64,000 nucleotides of DNA from Carboxylicivirga taeanensis (lineage in GTDB: Bacteria; Bacteroidota; Bacteroidia; Bacteroidales; Marinilabiliaceae): contig NZ_JBPUSJ010000001.1 in the NCBI RefSeq assembly GCF_051851475.1, forward strand, positions 186,001 to 250,000. Direction: 5' to 3'. The translations under genes were made by a program, and so were the position numbers. Below the pieces are notes generated by a model. The model made no database searches. It had not been told where the DNA came from and was given only the letters and a program-made list of their open reading frames with translations. Position 1 is the first letter of the stretch. Each line of letters starts with the position of its first letter. Positions 9,336 through 18,236 of the stretch are shown piece by piece.

Positions 9336-10526
9336 ATGGACGCAAATAGCGCATTAGATATCCTTTGGGTCTTACTGGCCGGAATTTTAGTCTTTTTTAT
9401 GCAGGCAGGCTTTGCCATGGTGGAAGCTGGTTTTACACGAGCAAAAAACGTGGGCAACATCATTATGAAAAATTTTATGGACTTCTCAATTGGCTCCCTG
9501 ATGTTCTGGAGCATTGGCTACAGCATCATGTATGGCGGCGAAGGGGCTTTTTGGGGCAGCTTTGATTTTTTCTATAACGACCGTACTGACCTGCATAATC
9601 TCTTTTTTCAAACCGTATTTGCAGCAACTGCCGCAACCATCGTTTCCGGCGCCATGGCTGAACGGACCAAATTCAGTACTTATCTGCTGTTTTCATTAAT
9701 CATTACCGTGGTCATCTACCCGATATCAGGCCATTGGGTTTGGGGTGGTGGTTGGCTAAGCACCATGGGGTTTCATGATTTTGCGGGCTCCACAGTGGTT
9801 CATTCGGTGGGCGGATGGACAGCACTGGCCGGTGCCTGGACCATTGGGCCGCGCATTGGAAAATACAACGGGCAAGCCAATGCCATACCCGGTCACAACA
9901 TGGTGCTGGGTGCCCTCGGTGTGTTTATTCTCTGGCTTGGCTGGTTTGGATTTAACCCCGGCTCCCAGCTGGCAATCAGCGGAGATAATGCTTATGCTGT
10001 GGCCCGAATCGTTATTGCCACCAACCTGGCGGCTGCAGCCGGAGCGATTGCCACCATGTTTGTCACCTGGATGCGATATGGTAAGCCTGATCTGTCAATG
10101 ACTCTCAACGGTGCTTTAGCCGGACTGGTAGGCATCACTGCGGGTTGCAACATTGTTTCTCCAGCCGGAGCAGTGGCCATTGGGGCACTATCTGGCCTTG
10201 TGATTGTTTTTTCAATTGAATTTATCGACCAGAAATTAAAAATTGATGATCCGGTTGGGGCCATCTCTGTTCATGGTGTTTGTGGCGCCATGGGGACTAT
10301 ATTAGTTGGATTTTTTGCAACAGATGGCGGAGTACTATATGGCGGAGGATTTTCCCTGTTAGGCATACAGGTACTCGGGGTTTTATCCATTGGAATTTGG
10401 GCAATGGGAATTGGACTCCTCCTGTTTAGAGGATTAAAAGCCACATTGGGTTTAAGGGTTTCAGAGCAAGAAGAGCGAGAGGGACTTGATATTCACGAAC
10501 ACGGTCAGAGCTCCTATAATTATTAA
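9336..10526 (+). CDS. amtB: Ammonium transporter, Amt/MEP/Rh family
   Basis: 396-aa inner-membrane channel for ammonium, with about eleven hydrophobic segments. The pore His pair is present: His156 in DFAGSTVVHSVGG and His313 in SVHGVCGAMG. The QTVFAATAATIVSGAMAER block is the family signature region that contributes the Phe gate. The cytoplasmic tail is short and ends soon after the last helix. There is no cleavable signal peptide of the kind seen in E. coli AmtB. It follows the PII gene directly, the classical arrangement in which the PII T-loop plugs the pore when nitrogen is plentiful. The gene ends at a strong hairpin shared with the convergent lysC. Confidence 0.96.
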   Translation: MDANSALDILWVLLAGILVFFMQAGFAMVEAGFTRAKNVGNIIMKNFMDFSIGSLMFWSIGYSIMYGGEGAFWGSFDFFYNDRTDLHNLFFQTVFAATAATIVSGAMAERTKFSTYLLFSLIITVVIYPISGHWVWGGGWLSTMGFHDFAGSTVVHSVGGWTALAGAWTIGPRIGKYNGQANAIPGHNMVLGALGVFILWLGWFGFNPGSQLAISGDNAYAVARIVIATNLAAAAGAIATMFVTWMRYGKPDLSMTLNGALAGLVGITAGCNIVSPAGAVAIGALSGLVIVFSIEFIDQKLKIDDPVGAISVHGVCGAMGTILVGFFATDGGVLYGGGFSLLGIQVLGVLSIGIWAMGIGLLLFRGLKATLGLRVSEQEEREGLDIHEHGQSSYNY

Positions 10527-10598
10527 GCCAACAACATATAAAAGGTCCTATCAGCCTTTCTTAAAGACATGCCGCTAAACTTTCTAACCCGAAAGATG

Positions 10599-10627
10599 AT
10601 GGCCTGTGCTGGTGGAGCACAGGCCAT
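10599..10627. terminator. Bidirectional terminator between amtB and lysC
   Basis: A perfect 12-bp stem (ATGGCCTGTGCT / AGCACAGGCCAT) with a GGTGG loop lies between two convergent genes. T-rich flanks are weak on both sides, but its place and strength fit shared termination. Confidence 0.75.
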
Positions 10628-10639
10628 TTGCTAGGTATT

Positions 10640-12010
10640 CTATTGAAAAAACTCATCATGAATGGCCTCAATTGCAGCATCACGGTCGTCCTTGGCCACC
10701 ATAAAATAACTGGCTACGGCCGAGGCACCAGAAACAATCATTTGCACGTTTATGGATTTTTTCGCCAAAGACATAAACAGGCGTCCGGCCACTCCTGGCC
10801 GATCCAACAACCCTTCACCAACCACTGCAATGGTTGAAATCTGCTCTGAAGCAATCACCTCGGTAATTGAGGATAGCTCCAGCTCATCCACAATCTTATA
10901 GGCCCGCTTAATATCTTTTGCCGACAGCAACAGGTTAATGACAATCTGAGAGGTAATAACCGACTTGATATTGATGCCAGCCCGATCCAGGGCCACTGTT
11001 ACCTTTGCCAACACCCCTTTTTTGAGGCCCACACCCGGACCTCGCATCTTCAAAATGCAAAAGTCATCGCTGTAAGTCACACTTTTAATGATGCAGTCCG
11101 TTACAATCTCGGTCCCGTGCACAATCGTTCGGGGGGCCACACTGCCATCAAAGGCATCGATATTTCCAATATGAATTGGTATCCCCACCTCTTTAAGCGG
11201 CTCTACCGTGCGCGGATGTAATATACTAGCTCCAAAGTAAGATAATTCGGCCGCCTCGGCATACGACAGGTGAGTAATGCGTTTAGGCGCCCGTACCAAC
11301 TTCGGATCGGCGCTCATAAAACCATCCACATCTTTCCATACATCCAACGATTCAGCCTCGAGGCAACGTGCAATTGCTGCGGCTGAATAGTCACTGCCGC
11401 CGCGGCCCAACAATGTCACCTTCCCTTGTTCCGAAACCCCATAAAAGCCAGGTACGATATAGACTTTATTTCCGGCCAGACGCTTTTGTACATTGGGCGC
11501 TGACACCTCAAAATCGACGGTTGCATTACCAAACTCCCCATCAGTAACTAAGGGCATTTGCTCGGGCAAGGCTTCTTCCGCATCAATCCCATTACTTTGC
11601 AAAATGGATGTTAAAACCAGTGAACTTAAGCGCTCACCATAACTCAAAATAACATCCTCAACAAACTCTGGCACATCGCCAATGTAATGTATACCCGTCA
11701 AGTAACGCCCCAACTCTTTAATTCGCGACTGAACGGCATTGAGTGTTTTATCCTGCCATTCCTTATCCTCAAAATTTTCCAGAATAGTTTCCTCTTTCAG
11801 TTCCCTCAGAAACCGGATCAGCTTTTCAATATTGGTTTCATCTTTTTTTACCTCTTCCATTGCCTTTATCAGATGATTAGTAATTCCGTAAAACGCAGAA
11901 ACTACAATAACCATTGGTCTGTCATAGGCTTTTATAACTCGAACAAGCTTTTGAATATCTTCTTTTTTCTTCAGGTTGGAACCTCCAAATTTGGCAACTA
12001 TTTTCTTCAT
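10640..12010 (-). CDS. lysC: Aspartate kinase, monofunctional
   Basis: 456-aa cytoplasmic enzyme that phosphorylates aspartate, the first step to lysine, threonine, methionine and diaminopimelate. The amino acid kinase domain opens with KIVAKFGGSNL and holds the GRGGSDYSAA catalytic block near residue 204. Two C-terminal ACT regions (around VALDRAGINIKSV and VVGEGLLDRPGVAG) suggest feedback control by an end product. No homoserine dehydrogenase is fused. A SAM-I riboswitch precedes it on the same strand, which ties this isozyme to methionine/SAM supply. Start ATG at 12010 agrees with the family N-terminus. Confidence 0.94.
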   Translation of the reverse strand: MKKIVAKFGGSNLKKKEDIQKLVRVIKAYDRPMVIVVSAFYGITNHLIKAMEEVKKDETNIEKLIRFLRELKEETILENFEDKEWQDKTLNAVQSRIKELGRYLTGIHYIGDVPEFVEDVILSYGERLSSLVLTSILQSNGIDAEEALPEQMPLVTDGEFGNATVDFEVSAPNVQKRLAGNKVYIVPGFYGVSEQGKVTLLGRGGSDYSAAAIARCLEAESLDVWKDVDGFMSADPKLVRAPKRITHLSYAEAAELSYFGASILHPRTVEPLKEVGIPIHIGNIDAFDGSVAPRTIVHGTEIVTDCIIKSVTYSDDFCILKMRGPGVGLKKGVLAKVTVALDRAGINIKSVITSQIVINLLLSAKDIKRAYKIVDELELSSITEVIASEQISTIAVVGEGLLDRPGVAGRLFMSLAKKSINVQMIVSGASAVASYFMVAKDDRDAAIEAIHDEFFQ

Positions 12011-12096
12011 TGATTGATATAGGTATATGATGGCATAAAGCCGTTAATAAACAGATTTACCAGCTGACTAAATCAGACTAATAGAAATTGTGTGGT

Positions 12097-12118
12097 GAAA
12101 ATTTAAGCCCGACCGGGC
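12097..12118 (-). terminator. Possible expression-platform hairpin between S-box and lysC
   Basis: On the minus strand GCCC-GGTC-GGGC is followed by TTAAATTTT. It is short (4-6 bp, depending on how the loop is drawn) but lies between the aptamer and the lysC start, where an S-box terminator is expected. Control at translation is an alternative. Confidence 0.3.
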
Positions 12119-12157
12119 ATTCGAAAGAATCGTACTAATAACATATTAAGCTGTTTA

Positions 12158-12257
12158 AATTCATTAACACCCCTAGGGGAATCAGGTTTTGGCACCTGCC
12201 TCATAGGTGGTTGCCAGAGGTTCAATGAGCCTGTCTCTCCCCTCTTCTCAATAAACT
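12158..12257 (-). ncRNA. SAM-I (S-box) riboswitch in the lysC leader
   Basis: Read on the minus strand, about 100 nt fold as an S-box. P1 pairs AGTTTATT (12250-12257) with AATGAATT (12158-12165). P2 pairs AGAGG with CCTCT, followed at once by the conserved GGCAACC. P3 is CAGGT-GCCAAA-ACCTG, the usual GGTGCCAA-containing hairpin. P4 is the small CCC-CTAG-GGG hairpin. The order P1-P2-P3-P4 and the GCAACC and GTGCCAA blocks are those of SAM-I aptamers, in a compact form. It lies between a near-consensus promoter and the aspartate kinase start, so high SAM should lower expression of this kinase. Subtype could be a SAM-I/IV variant; that needs a covariance model. Confidence 0.85.
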
Positions 12258-12290
12258 CAAACATCCTGCATATTGTATGCAGAATTTGTG

Positions 12291-12322
12291 CAAACTTAAG
12301 GTATCACAACAAATTTACCAAA
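12291..12322 (-). promoter_or_regulatory. Candidate lysC promoter
   Basis: TTTG (12319-12322), a 20-base spacer and TAAGTTTG (12291-12298) match the Bacteroidota pattern on the minus strand. A start near 12284 puts the S-box aptamer about 27 bases into the transcript. With the riboswitch this accounts for the 12011-12333 gap. Confidence 0.5.
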
Positions 12323-12333
12323 TAGAAAAAGCG

Positions 12334-13149
12334 TTATCTCCGAGCCCACAACGAATCATCCTTAAGCATCTGCTTCAAGTCGGGATGCTTCAATTCAAAT
12401 CCCAACAAATCTTTCGAACGCTGATTACTGACAAGCTTAGACATGGAATCGTCAGTGATGAAAGTAGGCACCTCCCTGCCGGCCAATTGAGCTGCCAAAG
12501 TATAGAATTCTTCTTTACTTGGATGCGAATCGGCCACACCATTAAGCACCCCTGGAAAACAATCCTTTTCAATAATGGCTTCTATCAGCCGAATGCAATC
12601 ATCAAGATGAATCAAATTAATGGGTTGTTGCGCTCCGTTAACGGCCTTGTCAGAAGTAAAAAAACGCCCTGGATACCGCTCACCTCCTACCAGGCCTCCA
12701 AAACGCACAATGGTTGTTTGAAAGCTGGCCCTTTGAAAAAGCCGCTCAATATCAAGCAAGGCATTGATGCCGTCTGCTATAGTTTCCGTATCCGATTCGC
12801 ACGCGATTTGCCCTTTAGACGGATAAACAGAGGTGGAACTCACAAAAATAAGCTTTGACAAATCGGCCTCTTCAATGAACCTAACCAAAGGCTGATACGC
12901 TTCTACTTGTCTAAACACCTTCGTGGGTGGGATATTAATAACCAAATAGTCAGCTTGAAAAAAATCACTTTGCAGCGTTTTCGGATCCTTCAAATCAATC
13001 AGAAACGGAGAGAGGCCATTGTTCTTAAGCACCTCCAGCTTAGCAGATGAAGTGGTTGAACCTTTCACCTGCCACCCCTGGCTGTAAAGCTGCTTGGCTA
13101 AAGGCAGTCCTAACCACCCACATCCTAAAATACTTATTGACTTACCCAT
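12334..13149 (-). CDS. NAD(P)-binding epimerase/dehydratase-like protein (YeeZ type)
   Basis: 271-aa cytoplasmic protein with an N-terminal Rossmann fold: ISILGCGWLGLPLAK gives the GxGxxG nucleotide site starting at residue 9. VINIPPTK, an SSTSVYPS motif near residue 107 (the SDR Ser/Thr position), and FGGLVGGERYPG follow the extended SDR pattern, but the canonical YxxxK pair is not obvious at the usual spacing. Such YeeZ-like proteins are of unknown substrate. It is 30 bases downstream of the CotH-like gene's stop on the same strand, so the two may be co-transcribed; it is upstream of the lysC promoter. Confidence 0.7.
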   Translation of the reverse strand: MGKSISILGCGWLGLPLAKQLYSQGWQVKGSTTSSAKLEVLKNNGLSPFLIDLKDPKTLQSDFFQADYLVINIPPTKVFRQVEAYQPLVRFIEEADLSKLIFVSSTSVYPSKGQIACESDTETIADGINALLDIERLFQRASFQTTIVRFGGLVGGERYPGRFFTSDKAVNGAQQPINLIHLDDCIRLIEAIIEKDCFPGVLNGVADSHPSKEEFYTLAAQLAGREVPTFITDDSMSKLVSNQRSKDLLGFELKHPDLKQMLKDDSLWARR

Positions 13150-13179
13150 AAATGATTAACCTTTTCACCAACAAAATGT

Positions 13180-14217
13180 TTAATAGCGATTCATGCAAGA
13201 GCTTCGTATTGTTCGTATAAATGCGTCAGGCTTCTTTATACGTTCAAAAAAATCTTCCAGATAGCGCAGTAGTTGCTTTCGATGTTTAAGATCCAGGTAC
13301 TCAAAGTTGAGAATGATTTCATACAAACCCTCTTCCACAGCCACAAACTCATCTATCAACTGATAGTAATTATCATCATAGTCGCGACACCGCCCGGTAT
13401 AATCGCGCTCTGTAACCTGCTTGGCCCTCGACCACTCCGCAGGTTTGGCATAAGCTGCATTTACAAATCCGGCATGATCAAAATCGTAAGGTATGGCCGT
13501 AACCTCTTCACGACGATAACCGAAACGCTTGATGAACAGAATATTGTGTCCTCCCTTAATGCGCCAGTCGGTATTTCCAATCATGTAGTTAAATAGAGCA
13601 ACCCGATCGGCATCCAAGGCATTAATTTCATGTTCTTTGAAATACTCCCCTTTAACTTCAATAGTGTTTGTCCGCTCAGCCATCATGCGCACAGGCTCAA
13701 GCATAAACCCCAATGCCCGATAGTTTTTCCCTTTTTTTCCCCTATCAAAATAGTAAATATCGCATAAACGGGTTCGCAGGGCGTAAGGACTAACCTGCTC
13801 CCAAAGCTTGTAAATCAGATATTCTTCGAGCATATACTCTCTGTAGGTCTTATTATCAATACAATGCGTCACCAGCTTAACCTTGGTCAGATAGCCATCT
13901 GTGGTAAAAAGTGTATCTGGCTTAAAGTTGAGCATAACCGGCGGAAAGTGGCAATTATCTCTTCGAAAATTACCTCTGGCCCGGCATCGCACATCAATCG
14001 CAGCCGAATCCTCTTCAGAAAAATAAAAGACCACTTTACTGGGACAATACTCCTCACTTTTTTTTCGGATGTGTGAGGTCACATCGAAATACAAACTCAT
14101 TGTAAGCAGCTCATCACTGGCAAAAAGGGATGGATAAACCGGCTTTGTCTGCTCCTGCGAAATACTCATCAGCTGGCAGCCACTATAGATAGCAAGCAAT
14201 AATAGTATGTGCTTCAT
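13180..14217 (-). CDS. Secreted protein with CotH/atypical-kinase-like motifs
   Basis: 345 aa with an N-terminal signal sequence (hydrophobic residues 3-16), so exported; Cys14 lies in a poor lipobox and lipidation is doubtful. RARGNFRRDNC near residue 79 resembles the RGN-[S/F]-R segment of CotH proteins. Further on come a helix-rich region, NYMIGNTDWRIKGGHN (residues about 210-225) and IPYDFDHAGFVN, which look like the catalytic N/D and PxDFD motifs of CotH or HipA-like atypical kinases. I cannot prove kinase activity. It is the first gene of a minus-strand pair with the epimerase-like gene and diverges from the CHAD gene. Confidence 0.55.
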   Translation of the reverse strand: MKHILLLLAIYSGCQLMSISQEQTKPVYPSLFASDELLTMSLYFDVTSHIRKKSEEYCPSKVVFYFSEEDSAAIDVRCRARGNFRRDNCHFPPVMLNFKPDTLFTTDGYLTKVKLVTHCIDNKTYREYMLEEYLIYKLWEQVSPYALRTRLCDIYYFDRGKKGKNYRALGFMLEPVRMMAERTNTIEVKGEYFKEHEINALDADRVALFNYMIGNTDWRIKGGHNILFIKRFGYRREEVTAIPYDFDHAGFVNAAYAKPAEWSRAKQVTERDYTGRCRDYDDNYYQLIDEFVAVEEGLYEIILNFEYLDLKHRKQLLRYLEDFFERIKKPDAFIRTIRSSCMNRY

Positions 14218-14332
14218 ATTAACACCCCTTCAATATTTAATTGATAATTTATAAAAAAAAATGCAGCCTCGAAAATCTGCTTGATATTCAAATTTTTAAT
14301 ACGTAGTTTGAAGTTATAAAAATAGCTAGCGT

Positions 14333-15232
14333 ATGTATTTATTCGCCATTGATAATCAAGAAGAATTGCAAGAGGGTGTAACAAGAGTATTAGGGGAGCA
14401 ATTCAACTATATTGAGTACCAGACATCCATTCCCAAAGATATTGATACCACTGTGCACGAAGTTCGGAAAGCTCTTAAGCGAATAAGAGCACTCCTGCGC
14501 CTGATACGCTGGGACATTGGCGAAGAATTATTTTTACGTGAAAACAGAAAGTTCAGGGAACTGGGCCGTCAGCTGTCGGCACTACGCGACTACCATGTTA
14601 TCATTACCCACCTGGCATCCCATTTTGAGGCTCAGGAACTGCAAATACCTGAAGCCAATTATATCCGTCTGGTGGAACATGTCAACCAATTAAAAGAAAC
14701 TGAACTAAAACAACTTGTAGACCAAAAAACATTAGTAGCCATAAAAAATGAGATGTCCTTTGCCCGCGAAGAGCTTGCAAATTACCCATTAGAGTCGTTG
14801 GGGCCGCACACAATCAAGCACGGGGTAAGCCACATCTACAATCAGTGTCTCGACAAGATTACTGAGTCTCAACTTAAACTGGACGACCACCCGCTGCATG
14901 AACTGCGCAAAAAGGTAAAATACCTGCTTAACCAAATGACACTCATTCAGGAGGTTTGGCCCGATTTTTTTAAACACTATTCCCTTTCATTAAAACGAGC
15001 ATCAGATTTATTGGGTGATGATCATAACATTGCTGAAACCATCATTTTAATCAACAAACTTCCTGACGGTACAGTTTCTGTTGATGATAAAGCCAAATTA
15101 ACCCAATCGTTTCAATCTGAACGCGAACAAATACATCGGGAATTATGGCCACTGCTGGGAAAACTCTTCACCGAAGGGGCCAGTGCCTTTGTTAAACGCA
15201 TCACCTCTTACTGGCTGATCAGCAGAGAATAG
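14333..15232 (+). CDS. CHAD domain protein
   Basis: 299-aa cytoplasmic, all-helical protein. CHAD domains contain two similar helical halves with conserved histidines and basic residues; both halves are visible: VHEVRKALKRIRALLRLIR (His42 onward) and HELRKKVKYLLNQ near residue 188. RQLSALRDYHVI between them is the usual RxLgxlRDxdV motif. CHAD domains are known to bind inorganic polyphosphate and to localise to polyP granules. A Ppx/GppA phosphatase lies 3 kb downstream on the same strand, so polyphosphate is a sensible link, though four other features lie between. No CYTH phosphohydrolase domain is fused here. Confidence 0.85.
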   Translation: MYLFAIDNQEELQEGVTRVLGEQFNYIEYQTSIPKDIDTTVHEVRKALKRIRALLRLIRWDIGEELFLRENRKFRELGRQLSALRDYHVIITHLASHFEAQELQIPEANYIRLVEHVNQLKETELKQLVDQKTLVAIKNEMSFAREELANYPLESLGPHTIKHGVSHIYNQCLDKITESQLKLDDHPLHELRKKVKYLLNQMTLIQEVWPDFFKHYSLSLKRASDLLGDDHNIAETIILINKLPDGTVSVDDKAKLTQSFQSEREQIHRELWPLLGKLFTEGASAFVKRITSYWLISRE

Positions 15233-15337
15233 CCGCAGCAAAAGAACCTCTCTCCCAAATGGTTTAAACGGAGTAAATTTTCTATTATCGACGAACAATT
15301 CCAGAAATTACCTGTTTATTTCAGAAAACTCGAACTT

Positions 15338-15778
15338 ATGTATAATGGATTGCTTCATGCCCACAGCGGCATCAGATATTTAGCTTTGCTATTTATTGTA
15401 TTAGTACTGATACAAAGCCTTATTGCCTGGACGGGCCAAAAAAGATTTGAAAAAAGTCACAAATGGCTAATCAACATTAACGTTGGCACATTTATTAGCC
15501 AGTTTATCATTGGCATTACCCTTTACATCATCAGTAGTAAAGTACTATTTGACCCAGCAACTTTCAAAAGCACCCTTCTGCGTTTTTACACTCTGGAACA
15601 CCCTTTGTTAATGGTAATTGCCAGCTTGCTGATTATCCACTATTCATTCAAAGCAAAGGCCAACACCACCAAGCAGACACACAAACGCATTTTCATTTCA
15701 CATGCCATTGCTCTGCTCTTGATTATAGCAGCCATTCCCTGGCCCTTTAGAGAGCAATTAGGAGCTGGCTGGTTCTAA
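15338..15778 (+). CDS. Four-helix membrane protein, cytochrome b-like
   Basis: 146 aa with four hydrophobic segments (about residues 13-31, 47-66, 88-103, 119-134). Histidines occur at or near membrane helix ends: His7, His9 (LLHAHSGIRY), His41, His88, His101, His115 and His122. This size, topology and the LHxHSGxRY start match small Bacteroidota proteins annotated as cytochrome b, but heme binding is not shown by a formal motif. It sits 105 bases after the CHAD gene and 73 before the ABC ATPase, all on the plus strand. Function unknown; an electron-transfer role is a guess. Confidence 0.6.
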   Translation: MYNGLLHAHSGIRYLALLFIVLVLIQSLIAWTGQKRFEKSHKWLININVGTFISQFIIGITLYIISSKVLFDPATFKSTLLRFYTLEHPLLMVIASLLIIHYSFKAKANTTKQTHKRIFISHAIALLLIIAAIPWPFREQLGAGWF

Positions 15779-15851
15779 GGTAGAAAGAGATTTTTTATTA
15801 TAATGGTAAAAATCTTATCTTCACTGCTCATTTAATTTCAACAACTAACCT

Positions 15852-16787
15852 ATGATGTTTCTTGAAGCTAAACGAGTGGTGAAGAAATATGCTAACCACC
15901 TGGCACTAAACGAAGTTGATTTACAGGTTCCTGCCAACAGCATTTATGGTCTTCTCGGGCCTAATGGCGCAGGAAAAACAACGTTGATACGCATTATCAA
16001 CCAAATTACCGGTCCCGACTCCGGCGAAATTATTTTCAACGGTCGGCCTCTTCAGCCAAAAGACGTTCAAAACATTGGCTACCTGCCCGAAGAACGAGGG
16101 CTATACAAAAAAATGAAAGTAGGCGAACAAGCAATTTATCTGGCCCGCCTTAAAGGTCTTTCGCGAAACGATGCCATCAAAAAGTTAAAGTACTGGTTCG
16201 AAAAATTTGAAATTCAAGCCTGGTGGGATAAAAAAGTTGAAGAGCTCTCGAAGGGAATGCAGCAAAAAATCCAGTTTGTGGTAACCGTTCTTCACGAACC
16301 ACAGCTGCTAATTTTTGATGAGCCTTTTAGTGGCTTCGACCCGATTAATGCCAATCTGCTGAAGCAGGAAATACTGCAACTCAAAGAAAATGGAGCGACC
16401 ATCTTGTTTTCGACACATAACATGGGCTCGGTTGAAGAGCTATGCGACCACATCACCCTGATTAACCAGTCTCAAACCATTTTAAATGGTCCTATTGACA
16501 GCATCAGACAGAGCTACAAAGACAACCTGATAAAGCTTGATTTTATTGGTAACGAGGCGCTCATTGCAGAAAAATTGAAGGAGGGCTTTGACGTAGAAAG
16601 TGTTAACAAAGTAAACGGACACCATACTGCTTTTGTGAAATTGCTCGATGACACCACCATCAACCAGCTGATTGGCAACGTCATTAACGATGTTCAAATT
16701 GTTGGCCTGCAAGAAGTATTGCCAACCATGAATGACATTTTTATTAAGGTAGTTGAACACAGCAACCAGTCGAAAAACCTAAAATAG
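15852..16787 (+). CDS. ABC transporter ATP-binding protein, NatA type
   Basis: 311-aa peripheral ATPase of an ABC-2 exporter. Walker A is GPNGAGKTT (residues 36-44), the signature is LSKGMQQ rather than LSGGQ, and Walker B is LLIFDEP with the SGFDP D-loop and switch His in STHNMGS. The last about 90 residues form the DUF4162-like C-terminal domain found in NatA proteins. Only 6 bases separate it from its permease, so they make one complex. NatAB-type systems export sodium or other compounds; the cargo here cannot be read from sequence. Confidence 0.92.
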   Translation: MMFLEAKRVVKKYANHLALNEVDLQVPANSIYGLLGPNGAGKTTLIRIINQITGPDSGEIIFNGRPLQPKDVQNIGYLPEERGLYKKMKVGEQAIYLARLKGLSRNDAIKKLKYWFEKFEIQAWWDKKVEELSKGMQQKIQFVVTVLHEPQLLIFDEPFSGFDPINANLLKQEILQLKENGATILFSTHNMGSVEELCDHITLINQSQTILNGPIDSIRQSYKDNLIKLDFIGNEALIAEKLKEGFDVESVNKVNGHHTAFVKLLDDTTINQLIGNVINDVQIVGLQEVLPTMNDIFIKVVEHSNQSKNLK

Positions 16788-16793
16788 CCCACC

Positions 16794-18128
16794 ATGAGTA
16801 AGATTTCATTAATTATACAAAGAGAATACATCACCCGTATTAAAAAGAAGAGCTTCATTGTGATGACCATTCTTGGGCCCATCCTGTTTGCCGCCATGAT
16901 GGTACTACCCAGCTGGTTTGCCTCAATGGAAGATACCGAGTCCAAAAGTATCGCAGTAGTTGATCATACCGGTAATTATACGGATCGAATCAAAAACACT
17001 GATTTGATTAAATTTAGCTGGCTGAATAAGGAAGAAGCTCAGAACATTACAGAAACCTATCAGGAAAAAGGCTATGATGCTTACCTGGTTATCGAAAATG
17101 ACTTGCTTCAACAGCCCGATGCAGCTAAAATTTACTCCGAATCGCAAATTACCTTTGATGTAAAAGAGCACATTGCACGTAATCTGGAGAAATACCTTGA
17201 AACTGAAAAACTCAACAGTTATCAGATTGACGGCCTTGATGCCATTATTAAAGACATCCATAATGTGGATATCCAATTAAAAACCATTAAGCTGGACGAA
17301 GATGGTACAGAGAAGGAAAGCTCTACCGAGATGGTGATGATTGTTGCCCTTGTATTTGCCCTTATGATCTACATGTTTGTTATTGTTTATGGCATGCAGG
17401 TAATGCGCGGAGTGATGGAAGAGAAAGTGAGCCGCATCGTCGAAGTCATCATTTCCTCTGTAAAACCGTTCCAGCTGATGATGGGTAAAATTATTGGCAT
17501 TGCTTTGGTGGCCCTCACTCAGTTTGTGCTATGGATTGTCCTTACCTTGTCCATTGTTGGTGTGCTGCATACTGTGTTAGGAGGCGATGCATCGAACCTT
17601 CCAGCCGGAAACCAGGTAGAAATGGTTAACTCGACGGACGCACAGCAGGCCAGTGAGTTTGCCCAAGGGTTTAATAACATTTTAGATAAAGTAGTTTCCC
17701 TGGATTTAATTGGCAGCCTTATATTGTTTGTTTTCTATTTCCTTGGAGGTTATCTGTTGTACGCGAGCCTCTTTGCGGCCATTGGCGCAGCGATGGATAA
17801 CGAAGCCGACAGTCAGCAATTTATCATGCCCGTAATGATGCCGCTGATATTAGCCATATACATAGCGATGGCTGCCTTTCGCAATCCCACGGGCGACTTG
17901 GCATTCTGGTTTTCGATGTTCCCATTTACCTCTCCGGTGGTAATGATGGCACGCATCCCGTTTCAACCACCAATATGGGAAATAGTACTTTCAATCGCCA
18001 TTCTGGCTGGAAGCTTTATATTCACCACCTGGTTTGCCGGCCGCATATACCGCACTGGCATCCTGCTGTATGGAAAAAAAGTATCGTACAAAGAGTTATG
18101 GAAGTGGTTTAAATACTCAGGTCGTTAA
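16794..18128 (+). CDS. ABC-2 type permease, NatB type
   Basis: 444-aa inner-membrane partner of the preceding ATPase. One N-terminal helix (about residues 22-42, IVMTILGPILFAAMMVLPSW) is followed by a 140-residue extracytoplasmic loop and then about five helices from residue 183, with an inserted loop near residues 260-295. The motif MRGVMEEKVSRIVEVIISS before the second helix is the cytoplasmic coupling segment characteristic of this ABC2_membrane_3 family. The gene ends at a clear terminator, so CHAD-to-NatB genes may be one transcript distinct from ppx. Confidence 0.9.
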   Translation: MSKISLIIQREYITRIKKKSFIVMTILGPILFAAMMVLPSWFASMEDTESKSIAVVDHTGNYTDRIKNTDLIKFSWLNKEEAQNITETYQEKGYDAYLVIENDLLQQPDAAKIYSESQITFDVKEHIARNLEKYLETEKLNSYQIDGLDAIIKDIHNVDIQLKTIKLDEDGTEKESSTEMVMIVALVFALMIYMFVIVYGMQVMRGVMEEKVSRIVEVIISSVKPFQLMMGKIIGIALVALTQFVLWIVLTLSIVGVLHTVLGGDASNLPAGNQVEMVNSTDAQQASEFAQGFNNILDKVVSLDLIGSLILFVFYFLGGYLLYASLFAAIGAAMDNEADSQQFIMPVMMPLILAIYIAMAAFRNPTGDLAFWFSMFPFTSPVVMMARIPFQPPIWEIVLSIAILAGSFIFTTWFAGRIYRTGILLYGKKVSYKELWKWFKYSGR

Positions 18129-18154
18129 ACCCACCCTATTTCACAATGAAATTG

Positions 18155-18188
18155 AGAGGCTGTTTCAACAAGAAGCAGTCTCTTTTTT
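18155..18188 (+). terminator. Rho-independent terminator after the ABC permease
   Basis: A 12-bp stem with two G-T pairs (AGAGGCTGTTTC / GAAGCAGTCTCT), loop AACAA, followed by six T. It separates the ABC genes from the ppx unit. Confidence 0.8.
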
Positions 18189-18236
18189 ATTCTACAAGTG
18201 ATTTGTGTATTTTAGTCGACCTAATTATAGCACTAT

